Positions 27,676-37,320 of a stretch of DNA of 60,047 nt are shown piece after piece (position 1 is the stretch's first letter; every line of letters starts with the position of its first letter). Under the pieces are notes generated by a model. The model was not told the DNA's origin. It made no database searches and saw nothing but the letters and a program-made list of their open reading frames with translations. The position numbers and the translations under genes are program-made. The DNA comes from Flavobacterium sp. (GTDB lineage: Bacteria > Bacteroidota > Bacteroidia > Flavobacteriales > Flavobacteriaceae), in contig NZ_JAGNYF010000007.1 in the NCBI RefSeq assembly GCF_017985075.1, forward strand, positions 1-60,047, read 5' to 3'.

Positions 27676-28041
27676 TTATTCCCAAACTAATGCTTTCTTC
27701 TTGATAACATAGAAGAATCCAATTAATAATAAAACCATGAAAATACTCATCTTGATTAATCCTTCTGCGCCCATTTCTTTAAAATTTACAGCCCATGGAT
27801 ACATGAAAATTACTTCCACGTCAAAAAGAACGAATAAAATGGCTACTAAGAAATATTTTACAGAAAAAGGAATACGTGCGTTTCCAACAGATTCAATTCC
27901 GCATTCGAAACTCTTATCTTTGTTTGCAGATGACCGTTTAGGACCTAATAAGCTTGAGCCAAAAATTGTTAAAGCAACAAACCCTACAGCAAGAAGTACT
28001 TGCATTAGAATTGGTATAAAATCAATTTGAGAATTTTGCAT
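27676..28041 (-). CDS. nuoA: NADH-quinone oxidoreductase subunit A
   Basis: Three-helix membrane subunit and first gene of the nuo operon. The 121 residues include the loop KDKSFECGIESVGNARIPFS, whose conserved Cys lies near the quinone entry, and FLVAILFVLFDVEVIFMYPW, the signature second helix with acidic residues. A good promoter lies just upstream. Confidence 0.96.
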   Translation of the reverse strand: MQNSQIDFIPILMQVLLAVGFVALTIFGSSLLGPKRSSANKDKSFECGIESVGNARIPFSVKYFLVAILFVLFDVEVIFMYPWAVNFKEMGAEGLIKMSIFMVLLLIGFFYVIKKKALVWE

Positions 28042-28066
28042 TTTGATGTTGTTTTGAAAATAGCTA

Positions 28067-28096
28067 CAAAATTAATTTGTATTGAGGTATTATCAA
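28067..28096 (-). promoter_or_regulatory. Promoter of the nuo operon
   Basis: On the minus strand TTG (plus 28094-28096) is followed after 19 bases by TAATTTTG (plus 28067-28074), matching TTG-N-TAnnTTTG. The nuoA ATG lies 25 bases further on. Confidence 0.7.
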
Positions 28097-28173
28097 AATT
28101 TAAACTACATTAAGAATGGTGATTTTAGTAAAAAGAATGTATTTATAATCATTCTAAATAAAAAACAAGACAC

Positions 28174-28206
28174 AAAAAAAACGCTCCGTTATCGGGAGCG
28201 TTTTTA
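28174..28206 (-). terminator. Bidirectional terminator after the cold-shock gene
   Basis: ACGCTCC pairs with GGGAGCGT around the loop GTTATC (28181-28202). A runs on one side and T runs on the other give U tracts in both directions. It lies 13 bases after the cold-shock stop codon. Confidence 0.88.
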
Positions 28207-28218
28207 GACGGTAATAAA

Positions 28219-28419
28219 TTAATCGTTTAATATTACAACTTTAGTTGCTACAATTCCTTTTCTTCCTTCTTCTTCTTCATAACTAACGCGGTCTCCCTCG
28301 TTTAAGTTTTCAACATTGATTCCTGTAGCGTGAACAAAAATGTCCTTACCTGTATCTTCGTTAGTAATAAAACCAAAACCTTTAGTTTCATTGAAGAATT
28401 TTACTGTTCCTGTTTGCAT
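28219..28419 (-). CDS. CspA-family cold-shock protein
   Basis: A 66-residue single cold-shock (OB-fold) domain that binds single-stranded nucleic acid and acts as an RNA chaperone. It contains GTVKFFNETKGFGFITNED (RNP1-like KGFGFI) and DIFVHATGI (RNP2-like). It is followed by a strong terminator and has its own promoter, so it is a monocistronic gene between nuo and aspS. Which Csp paralogue it is cannot be told from sequence alone. Confidence 0.95.
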   Translation of the reverse strand: MQTGTVKFFNETKGFGFITNEDTGKDIFVHATGINVENLNEGDRVSYEEEEGRKGIVATKVVILND

Positions 28420-28448
28420 TATATGCGTATTTAATTATTAATAATGAG

Positions 28449-28478
28449 CAAATATATAAATTAATTTAACACAAGCAA
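28449..28478 (-). promoter_or_regulatory. Promoter of the cold-shock gene
   Basis: On the minus strand TTG (plus 28476-28478), 19-base spacer, TATATTTG (plus 28449-28456). The leader to the ATG at 28419 is about 20-25 bases, short compared with the long leaders of cold-inducible csp mRNAs in E. coli. Confidence 0.65.
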
Positions 28479-28491
28479 GAAAATTGTGTTT

Positions 28492-30246
28492 TTATTTTGA
28501 AATATTTATTTTTATATGTAATTCATCTAATTGTTTTTCGTCGATTATTGAAGGTGCGTCAATCATCACATCTCTTCCGGAATTATTTTTTGGAAAGGCA
28601 ATAAAATCTCTAATAGTTTCTTGACCGCCAAGTATAGCTACTAATCTATCTAATCCAAAGGCCAACCCGCCGTGTGGTGGTGCGCCAAATTGAAAGGCGT
28701 TCATTAGAAATCCAAATTGATTTTCTGCTTCTTCTTTAGTAAATCCTAATAATTCAAACATTCGTTCTTGTAAATTTCTATCGTGTATACGAATAGAACC
28801 TCCACCAATTTCGTTTCCATTTAAAACCATATCATAGGCATTGGCTCTAATTTTACCAGGTTCGGTAGTAATTAAATGCATATCTTCTGGTTTTGGAGAA
28901 GTAAATGGGTGGTGCATCGCATGGTATCTTTCGCTGTCTTCATCCCATTCTAATAATGGAAAATCTAACACCCAAAGTGGTGCAAATTCATCTGGATTTC
29001 TTAAACCTAAACGAGTCGCTAATTCCATACGTAAAGCAGAAAGTTGGGTTCTTGTTTTATCGGTATTTCCACATAAAACAAAAATCATATCTCCAGGTTT
29101 CGCTCCTGTAATGTCAGCCCATTTTTTTAAATCTTCTTGATCGAAAAACTTATCTACGGATGATTTTAAGCTACCGTCTAATTCATATTTACAATAAATC
29201 ATTCCGGTTGCTCCAATTTGTGGGCGTTTTACCCAATCAATTAACGCATCGATTTCTTTTCTGGTATAAGCTGCACAACCAGGAGCTGCAATACCCACTA
29301 CAAATTCTGCGGCATTAAATACAGGAAAATCTTTATGTTTGGTTACTTCGTTTAACTCGCCAAATTCCATTCCAAAACGGATGTCTGGTTTGTCATTTCC
29401 ATACGTTTTCATAGCGTAATCGTACGTAATACGTGGAAATTTGTCTATTTCAATACCTTTTACTTCTTTAAGTAAATGACGGGTTAATCCTTCAAACTGA
29501 TTTAAAATATCTTCTTGTTCTACGAAGGCCATTTCGCAGTCAATTTGAGTAAATTCGGGTTGTCTGTCTGCACGTAAATCTTCATCACGGAAACATTTCA
29601 CAATTTGAAAATATTTATCCATTCCACCTACCATTAACAATTGCTTGAAGGTTTGTGGCGATTGTGGAAGTGCGTAAAATTGTCCTTCATTCATTCTACT
29701 TGGCACTACGAAATCACGAGCTCCTTCTGGAGTAGATTTTATTAAATAGGGTGTTTCAACTTCGCAAAAGCCTTCATTCGATAAATAATTTCGTACTTCT
29801 TGCGCCACTTTATGACGGAATAATAAGCTGTTTTTTACAGGATTTCTACGAATATCTAAATAACGGTATTTCATTCGAATATCTTCACCGCCGTCTGTTT
29901 CATCTTCAATTGTAAATGGAGGTGTTAACGATTCATTCAAGATAGTCATTTCAGAAACTAAAATTTCAATGTCACCTGTTGGAATATTTTTATTTTTAGA
30001 TTCTCTTTCAATTACAGTTCCTTTCACTTGAACCACAAATTCACGACCTAAAGATTTTGCAGCTTCAAAAATGGCTTTATCCGTTCTGGTTTCGTCTAAA
30101 ATTAATTGCGTAATTCCATATCGATCACGCAAATCAATCCAAATCATAAAACCTTTATCACGTGTTTTTTGAACCCAACCCGCTAAGGTAACTTCTTGAT
30201 TAATATGTGTAGCGTTAAGTTCACCACAATTATGACTTCTATACAT
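28492..30246 (-). CDS. aspS: Aspartate--tRNA ligase
   Basis: Charges tRNA-Asp. The 584-residue class IIb synthetase has an N-terminal OB-fold anticodon-binding domain (about 1-100; [20 protein letters not shown]), the catalytic core with [17 protein letters not shown] and motif 2 [20 protein letters not shown], the bacterial GAD insertion, and motif 3 [15 protein letters not shown]. Bacterial type and full length. The stop lies 73 bases upstream of the cold-shock start, within which that gene's promoter is found. Confidence 0.97.
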   Translation of the reverse strand: MYRSHNCGELNATHINQEVTLAGWVQKTRDKGFMIWIDLRDRYGITQLILDETRTDKAIFEAAKSLGREFVVQVKGTVIERESKNKNIPTGDIEILVSEMTILNESLTPPFTIEDETDGGEDIRMKYRYLDIRRNPVKNSLLFRHKVAQEVRNYLSNEGFCEVETPYLIKSTPEGARDFVVPSRMNEGQFYALPQSPQTFKQLLMVGGMDKYFQIVKCFRDEDLRADRQPEFTQIDCEMAFVEQEDILNQFEGLTRHLLKEVKGIEIDKFPRITYDYAMKTYGNDKPDIRFGMEFGELNEVTKHKDFPVFNAAEFVVGIAAPGCAAYTRKEIDALIDWVKRPQIGATGMIYCKYELDGSLKSSVDKFFDQEDLKKWADITGAKPGDMIFVLCGNTDKTRTQLSALRMELATRLGLRNPDEFAPLWVLDFPLLEWDEDSERYHAMHHPFTSPKPEDMHLITTEPGKIRANAYDMVLNGNEIGGGSIRIHDRNLQERMFELLGFTKEEAENQFGFLMNAFQFGAPPHGGLAFGLDRLVAILGGQETIRDFIAFPKNNSGRDVMIDAPSIIDEKQLDELHIKINISK

Positions 30247-30262
30247 TGTTATTTGTTTTTTG

Positions 30263-30270
30263 CAAAAGTA
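30263..30270 (-). promoter_or_regulatory. Probable -7 element for aspS
   Basis: Minus-strand TACTTTTG followed by CA, 16 bases before the aspS ATG. No well-spaced TTG was found upstream, so support is partial. Confidence 0.4.
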
Positions 30271-30381
30271 TAATAATTTTAAATTTTATTTTAGTTTAAC
30301 AATTAATAATCTTAACAATTTTTTTGTATTTTATTTTTTTAATTCTGTTATATTTACACTTTATAAATTAAATTTTTCAAA

Positions 30382-31377
30382 ATGACAAACCACAAAACAT
30401 TTTTATTAGGCGTTGTAGCAGGTGTTTTTTCTTTAACAGCCAGTGCTCAAGTTAAATTTTCAGCTAAAATTGCAAACAAACCAGCAGATACCATTTATGT
30501 AAAATCAAGAGGTTTCAGCCAAATGATTGTGGCAGATAAAAAAGGTGATTTTAATGCAACTTTCAAAGTAAAAGATGGAATGTTTAAACTTGAAGTTGCT
30601 GAGCAATATGCAGATTTATATTTAACCAATACTACAGATTTACAAGTTTCTTTAGATTATAAAGATTTTGATAATACCATTTCTTTTAAAGGAAAAGGAG
30701 CAAAAGAAAACACGTTTTTAGCTGCTGAAATGCTAAAACAAGCAGATCAAACTGCTTTTGAACCAATGATGAAAGCGGAAAATTTAGAAATTTTAACTGC
30801 AGAAGTAGCCAAATATAAAGAAACTATTTTTGCGGCATTACCTAAAGATTTAGACGCTGGTTTTGTTACGAAATACAAATCAGATGTTGAAAACGGTATG
30901 AAAGGTATGATTGATTATCTTTCGGCAGGTTTTGAATTAAAAAAATTAAACGGAACGGCTTCTCCAACATTTAAATATGAAAATCATAAAGGTGGTGTTA
31001 CCTCTTTAGAAGATTTAAAAGGGAAATTTGTATATGTTGATGTATGGGCAACTTGGTGTGGTCCTTGTCGTCAAGAAATTCCTTTTTTACAAAAAACTGA
31101 AGCGGCTTATCACGGTAAAAATATCGAATTTGTAAGTATTTCAGTTGACGAGCAAAAAAATCACGACAAATGGAGCAAGTTTGTTACCGAAAAAAACTTA
31201 GGAGGTATTCAATTATTAGCAGATAAAGATTGGAAATCAGATTTTGTACAAGGCTATAAAATCAATGGCATTCCAAGATTTATTTTAATTAGCCCAGAAG
31301 GAAAAATTGTAAACGCAGATGCACCAAGACCTTCGTCACCTGAATTAGTAACGTTATTAGATTCGTTAGTAAAATAA
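30382..31377 (+). CDS. Exported TlpA-like thioredoxin-fold protein with DUF4369-type N-terminus
   Basis: A 331-residue periplasmic thiol-disulfide oxidoreductase candidate. MTNHKTFLLGVVAGVFSLTASA is a signal peptide with likely cleavage after TASA. The N-terminal half is a beta-rich DUF4369-like domain (IANKPADTIYVKSRG). The C-terminal domain is TlpA/ResA-like, with the redox motif WATWCGPCRQE and the cis-proline in NGIPRFILI. Such proteins reduce or isomerise exported proteins or serve cytochrome c maturation; the substrate here is unknown. It is monocistronic and ends in a terminator. Confidence 0.88.
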   Translation: MTNHKTFLLGVVAGVFSLTASAQVKFSAKIANKPADTIYVKSRGFSQMIVADKKGDFNATFKVKDGMFKLEVAEQYADLYLTNTTDLQVSLDYKDFDNTISFKGKGAKENTFLAAEMLKQADQTAFEPMMKAENLEILTAEVAKYKETIFAALPKDLDAGFVTKYKSDVENGMKGMIDYLSAGFELKKLNGTASPTFKYENHKGGVTSLEDLKGKFVYVDVWATWCGPCRQEIPFLQKTEAAYHGKNIEFVSISVDEQKNHDKWSKFVTEKNLGGIQLLADKDWKSDFVQGYKINGIPRFILISPEGKIVNADAPRPSSPELVTLLDSLVK

Positions 31378-31384
31378 TTTTTTT

Positions 31385-31410
31385 AAAAACTGCTTACGGG
31401 CAGTTTTTTT
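31385..31410 (+). terminator. Intrinsic terminator after the TlpA-like gene
   Basis: AAAAACTGC (31385-31393) pairs with GCAGTTTTT (31400-31408) around the loop TTACGG, with the descending arm running into T's. Confidence 0.82.
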
Positions 31411-31455
31411 ATGATTATTACCTTTTTATATGAAAATTATTAGCAATAAGTTTTA

Positions 31456-31463
31456 TACTTTTG
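31456..31463 (+). promoter_or_regulatory. Probable -7 element for asd
   Basis: TACTTTTG fits TAnnTTTG and lies 26 bases before the asd ATG. No clear TTG at the -33 distance. Confidence 0.45.
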
Positions 31464-31489
31464 CGTAGTTAAAAATAATAAATAAACAA

Positions 31490-32479
31490 ATGAAAGTAGC
31501 CGTAGTTGGAGCCACTGGAATGGTGGGAGAAGTAATGCTTCAAATATTAAAAGAAAGAAATTTTCCGGTAACGGAATTAATTCCTGTTGCTTCAGAAAAA
31601 TCTGTAGGTAAAGAAATTGAATTTAACGGAAAAACATATAAAGTTGTAGGTTTACAAACTGCAGTAGATATGAAAGCTGATATTGCTTTGTTTTCTGCTG
31701 GTGGAGAAACTTCTTTAGCTTGGGCGCCAAAATTTGCTGCTGCAGGTACAACAGTTATTGATAATTCTTCGGCTTGGAGAATGGATGAAACTAAGAAATT
31801 AGTCGTTCCAGAAATTAATGCCGATATTTTAACTGCAGCCGACAAAATTATTCCAAACGCAAATTGTTCTACGATTCAATTAGTAATGGCTTTAGCGCCA
31901 TTGCACAAAAAATATAAAATTAAACGTATTATCGTTTCTACCTATCAATCTATTACCGGAACAGGAGTAAAAGGCGTGCAACAATTAGAAAACGAATATG
32001 CTGGTATTAAAGGCGAAATGGCTTATAAATACCAAATTCATAGAAATGCCATTCCTCAATGTGATGTGTTTGAAGAAAACGATTACACGAAAGAAGAAAT
32101 GAAATTGGTTCGTGAAACGCAAAAAATCTTAAATGATAAAAACATTGGCGTTACGGCTACTGCGGTACGAATTCCGGTAGTTGGCGGACATAGCGAAGCG
32201 GTTAACGTGGAGTTTTATTCAGATTTTGATGTAAATGAAGTTCGTACCCTTTTACACAATACACCAGGAATTACAGTTCAAGATAATTTAGATACATTTA
32301 CGTATCCAATGCCGTTTTATGCAGAAGGAAAAGATGATGTTTTTGTAGGACGTATTCGTAGAGATGAAAGCCAACCAAACACATTGAATATGTGGATTGT
32401 TGCTGATAATTTACGCAAAGGTGCCGCAACAAATACCGTACAAATAGCCGAATATTTAGTTGCGAATAAATTGATATAA
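31490..32479 (+). CDS. asd: Aspartate-semialdehyde dehydrogenase
   Basis: Reduces aspartyl phosphate to the semialdehyde, the branch point to diaminopimelate/lysine, threonine and methionine. The 329-residue protein has the NADP-binding VGATGMVGEVMLQIL at the N-terminus, the catalytic Cys126 in NANCSTIQLVMAL, and RIPVVGGHSEAVNVEF, which carries the catalytic His. Length is normal. Its stop overlaps the start of the next small ORF (TAATG), so the two are probably expressed together. Confidence 0.96.
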   Translation: MKVAVVGATGMVGEVMLQILKERNFPVTELIPVASEKSVGKEIEFNGKTYKVVGLQTAVDMKADIALFSAGGETSLAWAPKFAAAGTTVIDNSSAWRMDETKKLVVPEINADILTAADKIIPNANCSTIQLVMALAPLHKKYKIKRIIVSTYQSITGTGVKGVQQLENEYAGIKGEMAYKYQIHRNAIPQCDVFEENDYTKEEMKLVRETQKILNDKNIGVTATAVRIPVVGGHSEAVNVEFYSDFDVNEVRTLLHNTPGITVQDNLDTFTYPMPFYAEGKDDVFVGRIRRDESQPNTLNMWIVADNLRKGAATNTVQIAEYLVANKLI

Positions 32480-32811
32480 TGCAAAAAAAATATGTAAAAT
32501 TTAACGTGCTGATGGCATTGGCGCTACTTTTTGCCATATGCTATCAGTCGTTACATATTTTTACAGATGAAGCCCATCATTTTCACAATGAGGTTACTCA
32601 AGAAAACACTTCTAAAACGCATTTATCAGCTGATAATCATAACGATTGTCCGGTTTGTGATTTTGAATTTGCAGCCTTTTTATCGGAAGCTGTTTTAACT
32701 TATGATTTTATAAATCCCAATCACACATTTCATTATTCTTCTGTTTACGAATCCTTCGTAAAAGAAAATGAATTTTTATATTTTTCTTATCGAGGTCCAC
32801 CTATAGTTTAA
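32479..32811 (+). CDS. Small His/Cys-containing membrane or exported protein
   Basis: A 110-residue protein of unknown function starting on the last base of the asd stop (TAATG). The N-terminal segment FNVLMALALLFAICYQSLHIF is a signal or membrane helix. It is followed by a histidine cluster (DEAHHFHNEV, THLSADNHND) and a CPVC pair, a pattern that could bind zinc or copper, and it ends YRGPPIV. Proteins of this shape often sit just before TonB-dependent receptors in Flavobacteriia, as here. A metal-related role is inference. Start and frame are well supported by the overlap. Confidence 0.7.
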   Translation: MQKKYVKFNVLMALALLFAICYQSLHIFTDEAHHFHNEVTQENTSKTHLSADNHNDCPVCDFEFAAFLSEAVLTYDFINPNHTFHYSSVYESFVKENEFLYFSYRGPPIV

Positions 32812-32832
32812 GTTTTGTTAAGGTAAATTTAA

Positions 32833-32891
32833 GCCACTAATTTCATTGATTATTACAGATTTAAAATCGTTTTAATCTTTTAATCTGTGGC
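32833..32891. repeat. Imperfect palindromic repeat related to the GxxExxY-flanking repeat
   Basis: Bounded by GCCAC (32833-32837) and GTGGC (32887-32891). On the minus strand it reads CCACAGATTAAAAGATTAAA followed by ACGATTTTA, close to the core of the 11510-11543 repeat (CACAGATT, about 5 bases, GATTAAA, CGGATTT). An inner ACAGATTT/AATCTGT pair gives more symmetry. No gene lies inside. Confidence 0.6.
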
Positions 32892-32935
32892 AAAAAATAT
32901 TGCAATTTAAATCAATAAAATTTAAACTTATACTA

Positions 32936-35146
32936 ATGAAAAAATATATTTTTCTCATCATATTGATGAGCTTTACCTCTTTGGGCTTTGCTCAAAATGC
33001 TATTTCAGGAACATTAAAAAACCAAAATAACGAACCTATTTCAAATGTTGAAATTTCAATTTTAGATGGCGTTATTCAATCGAAATCCAATGAAAAAGGA
33101 GAATTTCAAATTACTAATTTACCCATTGGAAAACTAACTTTGATTTTCAAAAAAGCGAAATTCGAAATCAGATCGCAACAAATTAGTATTGGAAATCAAG
33201 ACCAAATAAATTTAGATATTGTTTTAGAAAAAGAAGTTCACCATATCGATGAAATTTTAATTTCTTCTGTTTTTAATACTATTCAAAACGAAAATGTGGT
33301 AAAAATTGACCATATTAATTTAAAACAAATACAAAATATGGGCGCCATAAATTTATCGGACGCATTGGCTACTAACCCAGGAGTAAATGTTGTTTCAACT
33401 GGAATTTCAATAGGAAAACCTGTAATTAGAGGGTTGAGCGGAAACCGAGTTTTGACATACGCACAAGGCATTCGATTAGAGAATCAACAATTTGGTGAAG
33501 AACACGGTTTGGGTTTAAATGTAAACGGACAAGAAAGTGTAGAAATTATAAAAGGACCCGCTTCTTTATTATATGGTTCAGATGCTATGGGTGGTGTTTT
33601 GTATTTTAATCCAGAAAAATATGCTGCTACAAATAAAACTGAATTTTCAGTAAATCAAGTTGTAAATAGTAATACTCAAGGTGTAAATAGTTCGGTTACC
33701 TTTAAAAATTCTGTAGATAAATTTAAGTTTTTAGTTCAAAATAATTATTCATCACACGCCGATTACAAACTACCAAATGGTGAATCAGTTGTGAATACGC
33801 GTTTCATTGAAAAAGATTTTAAATTAGGAACGTCCTATGTAACCTCTCGTTATGTAGCCGATTTTAGATATAATTACAACGATTTAAATTTGGGTTTACC
33901 CGAAGATGACCTCGAAAATAGTACATTTAGAACGCCCTTATTTCCAAGTCAGAAAATCGAAAATCATTTATTAAGTTTTAACCAGAAATTATATTTTAAA
34001 AATTCAAAATTAGAAGCAACAGCTGGTTACGTGTTTAATGATAGAAAAGAATTGGAAAGTCAAGACGAAACTACACTTTTTATGAAATTGAAAACTTTTA
34101 ATTATAATGTGCGTTATTATTTACCTGATTTCGGAAAATTTGAAACGATAATTGGCTTTCAAGGAATGAATCAAGAAAATAGAAATTTTGGAGAAGAACG
34201 ATTGATTCCAAATGCAAAAATTGCAGATATTGGTTTCTTTGGAACCTCGCAATACGCATTTCAAAAAAATCTGTTGCAATTTGGGGTTCGATATGATTTC
34301 AGAAAAGTAAATATTGAAGAATTTGGAGAAATTGGGGCGGAAGGTGCTTTTCAAAAATTAGATAAAAACTTCAAAAGCATTAATGCGTCTTTAGGATTAA
34401 AAACGGATGTTACGGATAAAATTACGTCAAGAATCAATTTTGCCTCGGGTTTTAGAGCACCAAATTTATCTGAATTATCTTCAAATGGCGTGCACGAAGG
34501 AAGTAATCGATACGAAATTGGTAATTCAAATTTAAAAAACGAACAAAATTTCCAAATTGATTTGAATGTTGATTATAATGCCGAACATTTTGATTTTTTT
34601 GCGAACGGATTTTATAATCATATCAACAATTATATTTTTATAGCACCTAATGGAACAATGATTGATGATAATTTCGTGTATGATTATTTACAAAATGATG
34701 CTGTTTTATATGGTGGAGAAACTGGAATTCACTTGCATTTACACGAAATCGACTGGTTACATATGTCAAGTAGCTACGAAATGGTTATTGGACAATTAAA
34801 CACTAATTCTAATTTACCATTATTACCAGCCAATCAATGGAAAAATAATTTTAGAGTGAATTTTGATGTTTCAAAAAATATTAAAAATAGTTTTGTATTC
34901 TTTCAAGCCAATTATACATTTAATCAAAATAGAATTGGAAATTTTGAAACCAAAACCAACGATTATCTATTACTTTCATCAGGAATTGGAACTGATATTC
35001 AGTTGAAAAAAGCAACATTTAATTTGTTCCTTACAGCTACCAATTTATTAAATAAACAATATGTAGCTCATTTGTCTCGTTTAAAAACGGATGGTATTAA
35101 TAATATGGGTAGAAATATAGTTTTAGGTGTAAATTTTAATTTGTAG
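32936..35146 (+). CDS. TonB-dependent outer-membrane receptor with CarboxypepD_reg-like N-terminus
   Basis: A 736-residue outer-membrane transporter. Start taken at ATG 32936 because MKKYIFLIILMSFTSLGFAQ is a signal peptide; the frame upstream begins at a TTG in the repeat region. Order: carboxypeptidase-regulatory-like beta domain (about 20-105), plug domain (LSDALATNPGVNVVSTG, PVIRGLSGNRVL, IIKGPASLLYGSDAMGG), then a 22-strand-type barrel ending in a C-terminal aromatic-type strand, NIVLGVNFNL. The plug has ENQQFGEEHGLGL, similar to receptors for zinc or other metals, and the preceding small protein is rich in His and Cys, so metal uptake is a fair guess. Substrate not established. Confidence 0.87.
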   Translation: MKKYIFLIILMSFTSLGFAQNAISGTLKNQNNEPISNVEISILDGVIQSKSNEKGEFQITNLPIGKLTLIFKKAKFEIRSQQISIGNQDQINLDIVLEKEVHHIDEILISSVFNTIQNENVVKIDHINLKQIQNMGAINLSDALATNPGVNVVSTGISIGKPVIRGLSGNRVLTYAQGIRLENQQFGEEHGLGLNVNGQESVEIIKGPASLLYGSDAMGGVLYFNPEKYAATNKTEFSVNQVVNSNTQGVNSSVTFKNSVDKFKFLVQNNYSSHADYKLPNGESVVNTRFIEKDFKLGTSYVTSRYVADFRYNYNDLNLGLPEDDLENSTFRTPLFPSQKIENHLLSFNQKLYFKNSKLEATAGYVFNDRKELESQDETTLFMKLKTFNYNVRYYLPDFGKFETIIGFQGMNQENRNFGEERLIPNAKIADIGFFGTSQYAFQKNLLQFGVRYDFRKVNIEEFGEIGAEGAFQKLDKNFKSINASLGLKTDVTDKITSRINFASGFRAPNLSELSSNGVHEGSNRYEIGNSNLKNEQNFQIDLNVDYNAEHFDFFANGFYNHINNYIFIAPNGTMIDDNFVYDYLQNDAVLYGGETGIHLHLHEIDWLHMSSSYEMVIGQLNTNSNLPLLPANQWKNNFRVNFDVSKNIKNSFVFFQANYTFNQNRIGNFETKTNDYLLLSSGIGTDIQLKKATFNLFLTATNLLNKQYVAHLSRLKTDGINNMGRNIVLGVNFNL

Positions 35147-35182
35147 AAATCATATATTTGTAACTTAATAAAAAATAAAAAT

Positions 35183-37282
35183 ATGAAAGCAATATTTATT
35201 TTTACAACTTTAATTTTCTCATTCGGTAGTATGGCTCAAAATAAAATCACCTATCCTGAAACGAAAAAAATCGGCCACGTTGACACCTATTTTGGTGAAA
35301 AAATCAGCGACCCTTATCGTTGGTTAGAAGATGACCGAAGTACCGAAACGGAAGCTTGGGTAAAAGCTCAAAATGTGGTAACCTATGATTATTTAGCCCA
35401 AATTCCATACAGAAATCAGCTTAAAACGAGAATGGAGCAATTATGGAATTATGAAAAAATTTCGGCGCCATTTAAAGAAGGTGATTTTACCTATTATTAT
35501 AAAAATAATGGGCTTCAAAATCAATCGGTGTTGTATCGAAAAGATAAAAATGGAAAAGAAGAACTTTTTTTAGATCCTAATACTTTTTCTAAAGATGGAA
35601 CCACTTCTTTAGGCGGAATTGATTTTAGTAAAGACGGAAGTTTAGTAGCTTATTCTATTTCTGAAGGCGGAAGCGATTGGCGAAAAGTTATTGTAATGGA
35701 AGCTAAAACTAAGAAAATTATTGGCGATACCATTGTGGATGTAAAGTTTAGTGGTGTGTCTTGGTACAAAAACGAAGGTTTCTATTATTCAAGTTACGAC
35801 AAACCTGTAGGAAGTGAATTATCGGCAAAAACCGACCAACACAAATTGTATTATCACAAATTAAACACTTCGCAAAAAACAGATAAATTAATTTATGGTG
35901 GCGATGTAAAAAGAAGGTATGTTGGCGGTGGCGTTTCGGAAGATGAAAACTATTTATTCATTACCGCTGCAAATTCAACTTCTGGAAACGAATTGTATTA
36001 CTTAGATTTATCAAAACCAAACAGTAAAATCGTAACATTGATTGATAATTACGAAAACGACAATGATGTTTTAGACAACAAAGGATCGAAAATTTATTTG
36101 GTAACCAATTATAAAGCGCCAAACAAACGCGTGGTGACTTTTGATTTAGCTAATCCTGCCAAAGAAAATTGGAAAGATTGCATCGCAGAAACCAAAAATG
36201 TACTGTCACCTAACACAGGAAGCGGTTATATTTTCGCAAGTTATATGAAAGACGCTGTTTCGTTCATCAAACAATATGATTATAACGGAAAATTAGTTAG
36301 AGATATTGAATTACCAGGCGTTGGAACGGCTGGAGGATTTGGAGGAAAAGAAAAAGAAACTACATTGTATTTTTCGTTTACGAATTATGTAACGCCAAAT
36401 ACCATTTATACATTTGACCCAAAAACAGGAAAATCTGAAATATATCAACAACCTAAAGTCGATTTCAATTCATCAAATTACGAATCGAAACAAGTGTTTT
36501 ATACTTCTAAAGATGGTACAAAAGTTCCAATGATTATTACCTATAAAAAAGGAATATTGTTAAACGGAAAAAACCCTACAATTTTATATGGTTATGGTGG
36601 ATTTAATGTAAGTTTAACTCCTGCATTTAGTATTTCAAATGCAGTTTGGTTAGAAAATGGAGGTGTTTACGCTGTCGCGAATTTACGCGGAGGTGGCGAA
36701 TATGGAAAAGAATGGCACGATGCCGGAACCCAGTTTAAAAAACAAAATGTATTTGATGATTTCATTGCTGCAGCCGATTATCTAATTAAAGAAAACTATA
36801 CCTCATCTGATTATTTAGCCATAAAAGGAGGTTCTAATGGTGGATTATTAGTAGGTGCTGTAATGACGCAACGGCCTGATTTAATTAAAGTTGCATTACC
36901 AGCAGTTGGTGTTTTAGATATGTTACGTTATCATACATTTACCGCTGGTGCTGGTTGGGCTTACGACTATGGAACAGCTGATCAAAGTGCCGAAATGTTT
37001 GAATACATTAAAGGGTATTCGCCTGTACATAATGTAAAAGCGGGAACAAAATATCCTGCTACTTTAGTGACTACTGGCGATCACGATGACCGAGTAGTGC
37101 CAGCACATAGTTTCAAGTTTGCAGCCGAGTTACAAGCGAAACAATCTGGAGACAATCCAGTTTTAATTCGTATTGAAGTAAACGCAGGGCATGGCGCTGG
37201 AAAATCAGTAGCAGCAACCATTCAAGAAAATGTAGATATGCAAGTATTTACTTTATATAATATGGGAATCAAAAAAATATAA
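35183..37282 (+). CDS. Exported prolyl oligopeptidase (S9A)
   Basis: Serine peptidase cleaving short peptides after proline. The 699-residue protein starts with a signal peptide (MKAIFIFTTLIFSFGSMAQ), then the S9A N-terminal segment DPYRWLEDDRS, a seven-bladed propeller (about 80-430) and the alpha/beta-hydrolase domain. The catalytic triad is visible: Ser in KGGSNGGLLVGA, Asp in TTGDHDDRVVPAHS and His in VNAGHGAGKS. Probably periplasmic. A TATATTTG at 35153-35160 is a possible -7 element. Ends in a terminator. Confidence 0.95.
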   Translation: MKAIFIFTTLIFSFGSMAQNKITYPETKKIGHVDTYFGEKISDPYRWLEDDRSTETEAWVKAQNVVTYDYLAQIPYRNQLKTRMEQLWNYEKISAPFKEGDFTYYYKNNGLQNQSVLYRKDKNGKEELFLDPNTFSKDGTTSLGGIDFSKDGSLVAYSISEGGSDWRKVIVMEAKTKKIIGDTIVDVKFSGVSWYKNEGFYYSSYDKPVGSELSAKTDQHKLYYHKLNTSQKTDKLIYGGDVKRRYVGGGVSEDENYLFITAANSTSGNELYYLDLSKPNSKIVTLIDNYENDNDVLDNKGSKIYLVTNYKAPNKRVVTFDLANPAKENWKDCIAETKNVLSPNTGSGYIFASYMKDAVSFIKQYDYNGKLVRDIELPGVGTAGGFGGKEKETTLYFSFTNYVTPNTIYTFDPKTGKSEIYQQPKVDFNSSNYESKQVFYTSKDGTKVPMIITYKKGILLNGKNPTILYGYGGFNVSLTPAFSISNAVWLENGGVYAVANLRGGGEYGKEWHDAGTQFKKQNVFDDFIAAADYLIKENYTSSDYLAIKGGSNGGLLVGAVMTQRPDLIKVALPAVGVLDMLRYHTFTAGAGWAYDYGTADQSAEMFEYIKGYSPVHNVKAGTKYPATLVTTGDHDDRVVPAHSFKFAAELQAKQSGDNPVLIRIEVNAGHGAGKSVAATIQENVDMQVFTLYNMGIKKI

Positions 37283-37289
37283 ATAGAAC

Positions 37290-37320
37290 AAGCCCTTTAG
37301 AACTTCCTGAAGGGCTTTTT
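37290..37320 (+). terminator. Terminator after the prolyl oligopeptidase gene
   Basis: AAGCCCTT (37290-37297) pairs with AAGGGCTT (37310-37317) around a 12-base loop, then TTT. It lies between convergent genes and touches the SDR stop codon. Confidence 0.75.

Noticed and set aside
31411-31489. A lysine riboswitch before asd
   Set aside because: The leader after the tlpA terminator is under 80 bases, AT-rich, and lacks the required helices.
32900-32935. An upstream TTG start for the TonB receptor
   Set aside because: The 12 extra residues spoil the signal peptide and fall next to the palindromic repeat; ATG 32936 gives a normal signal peptide.
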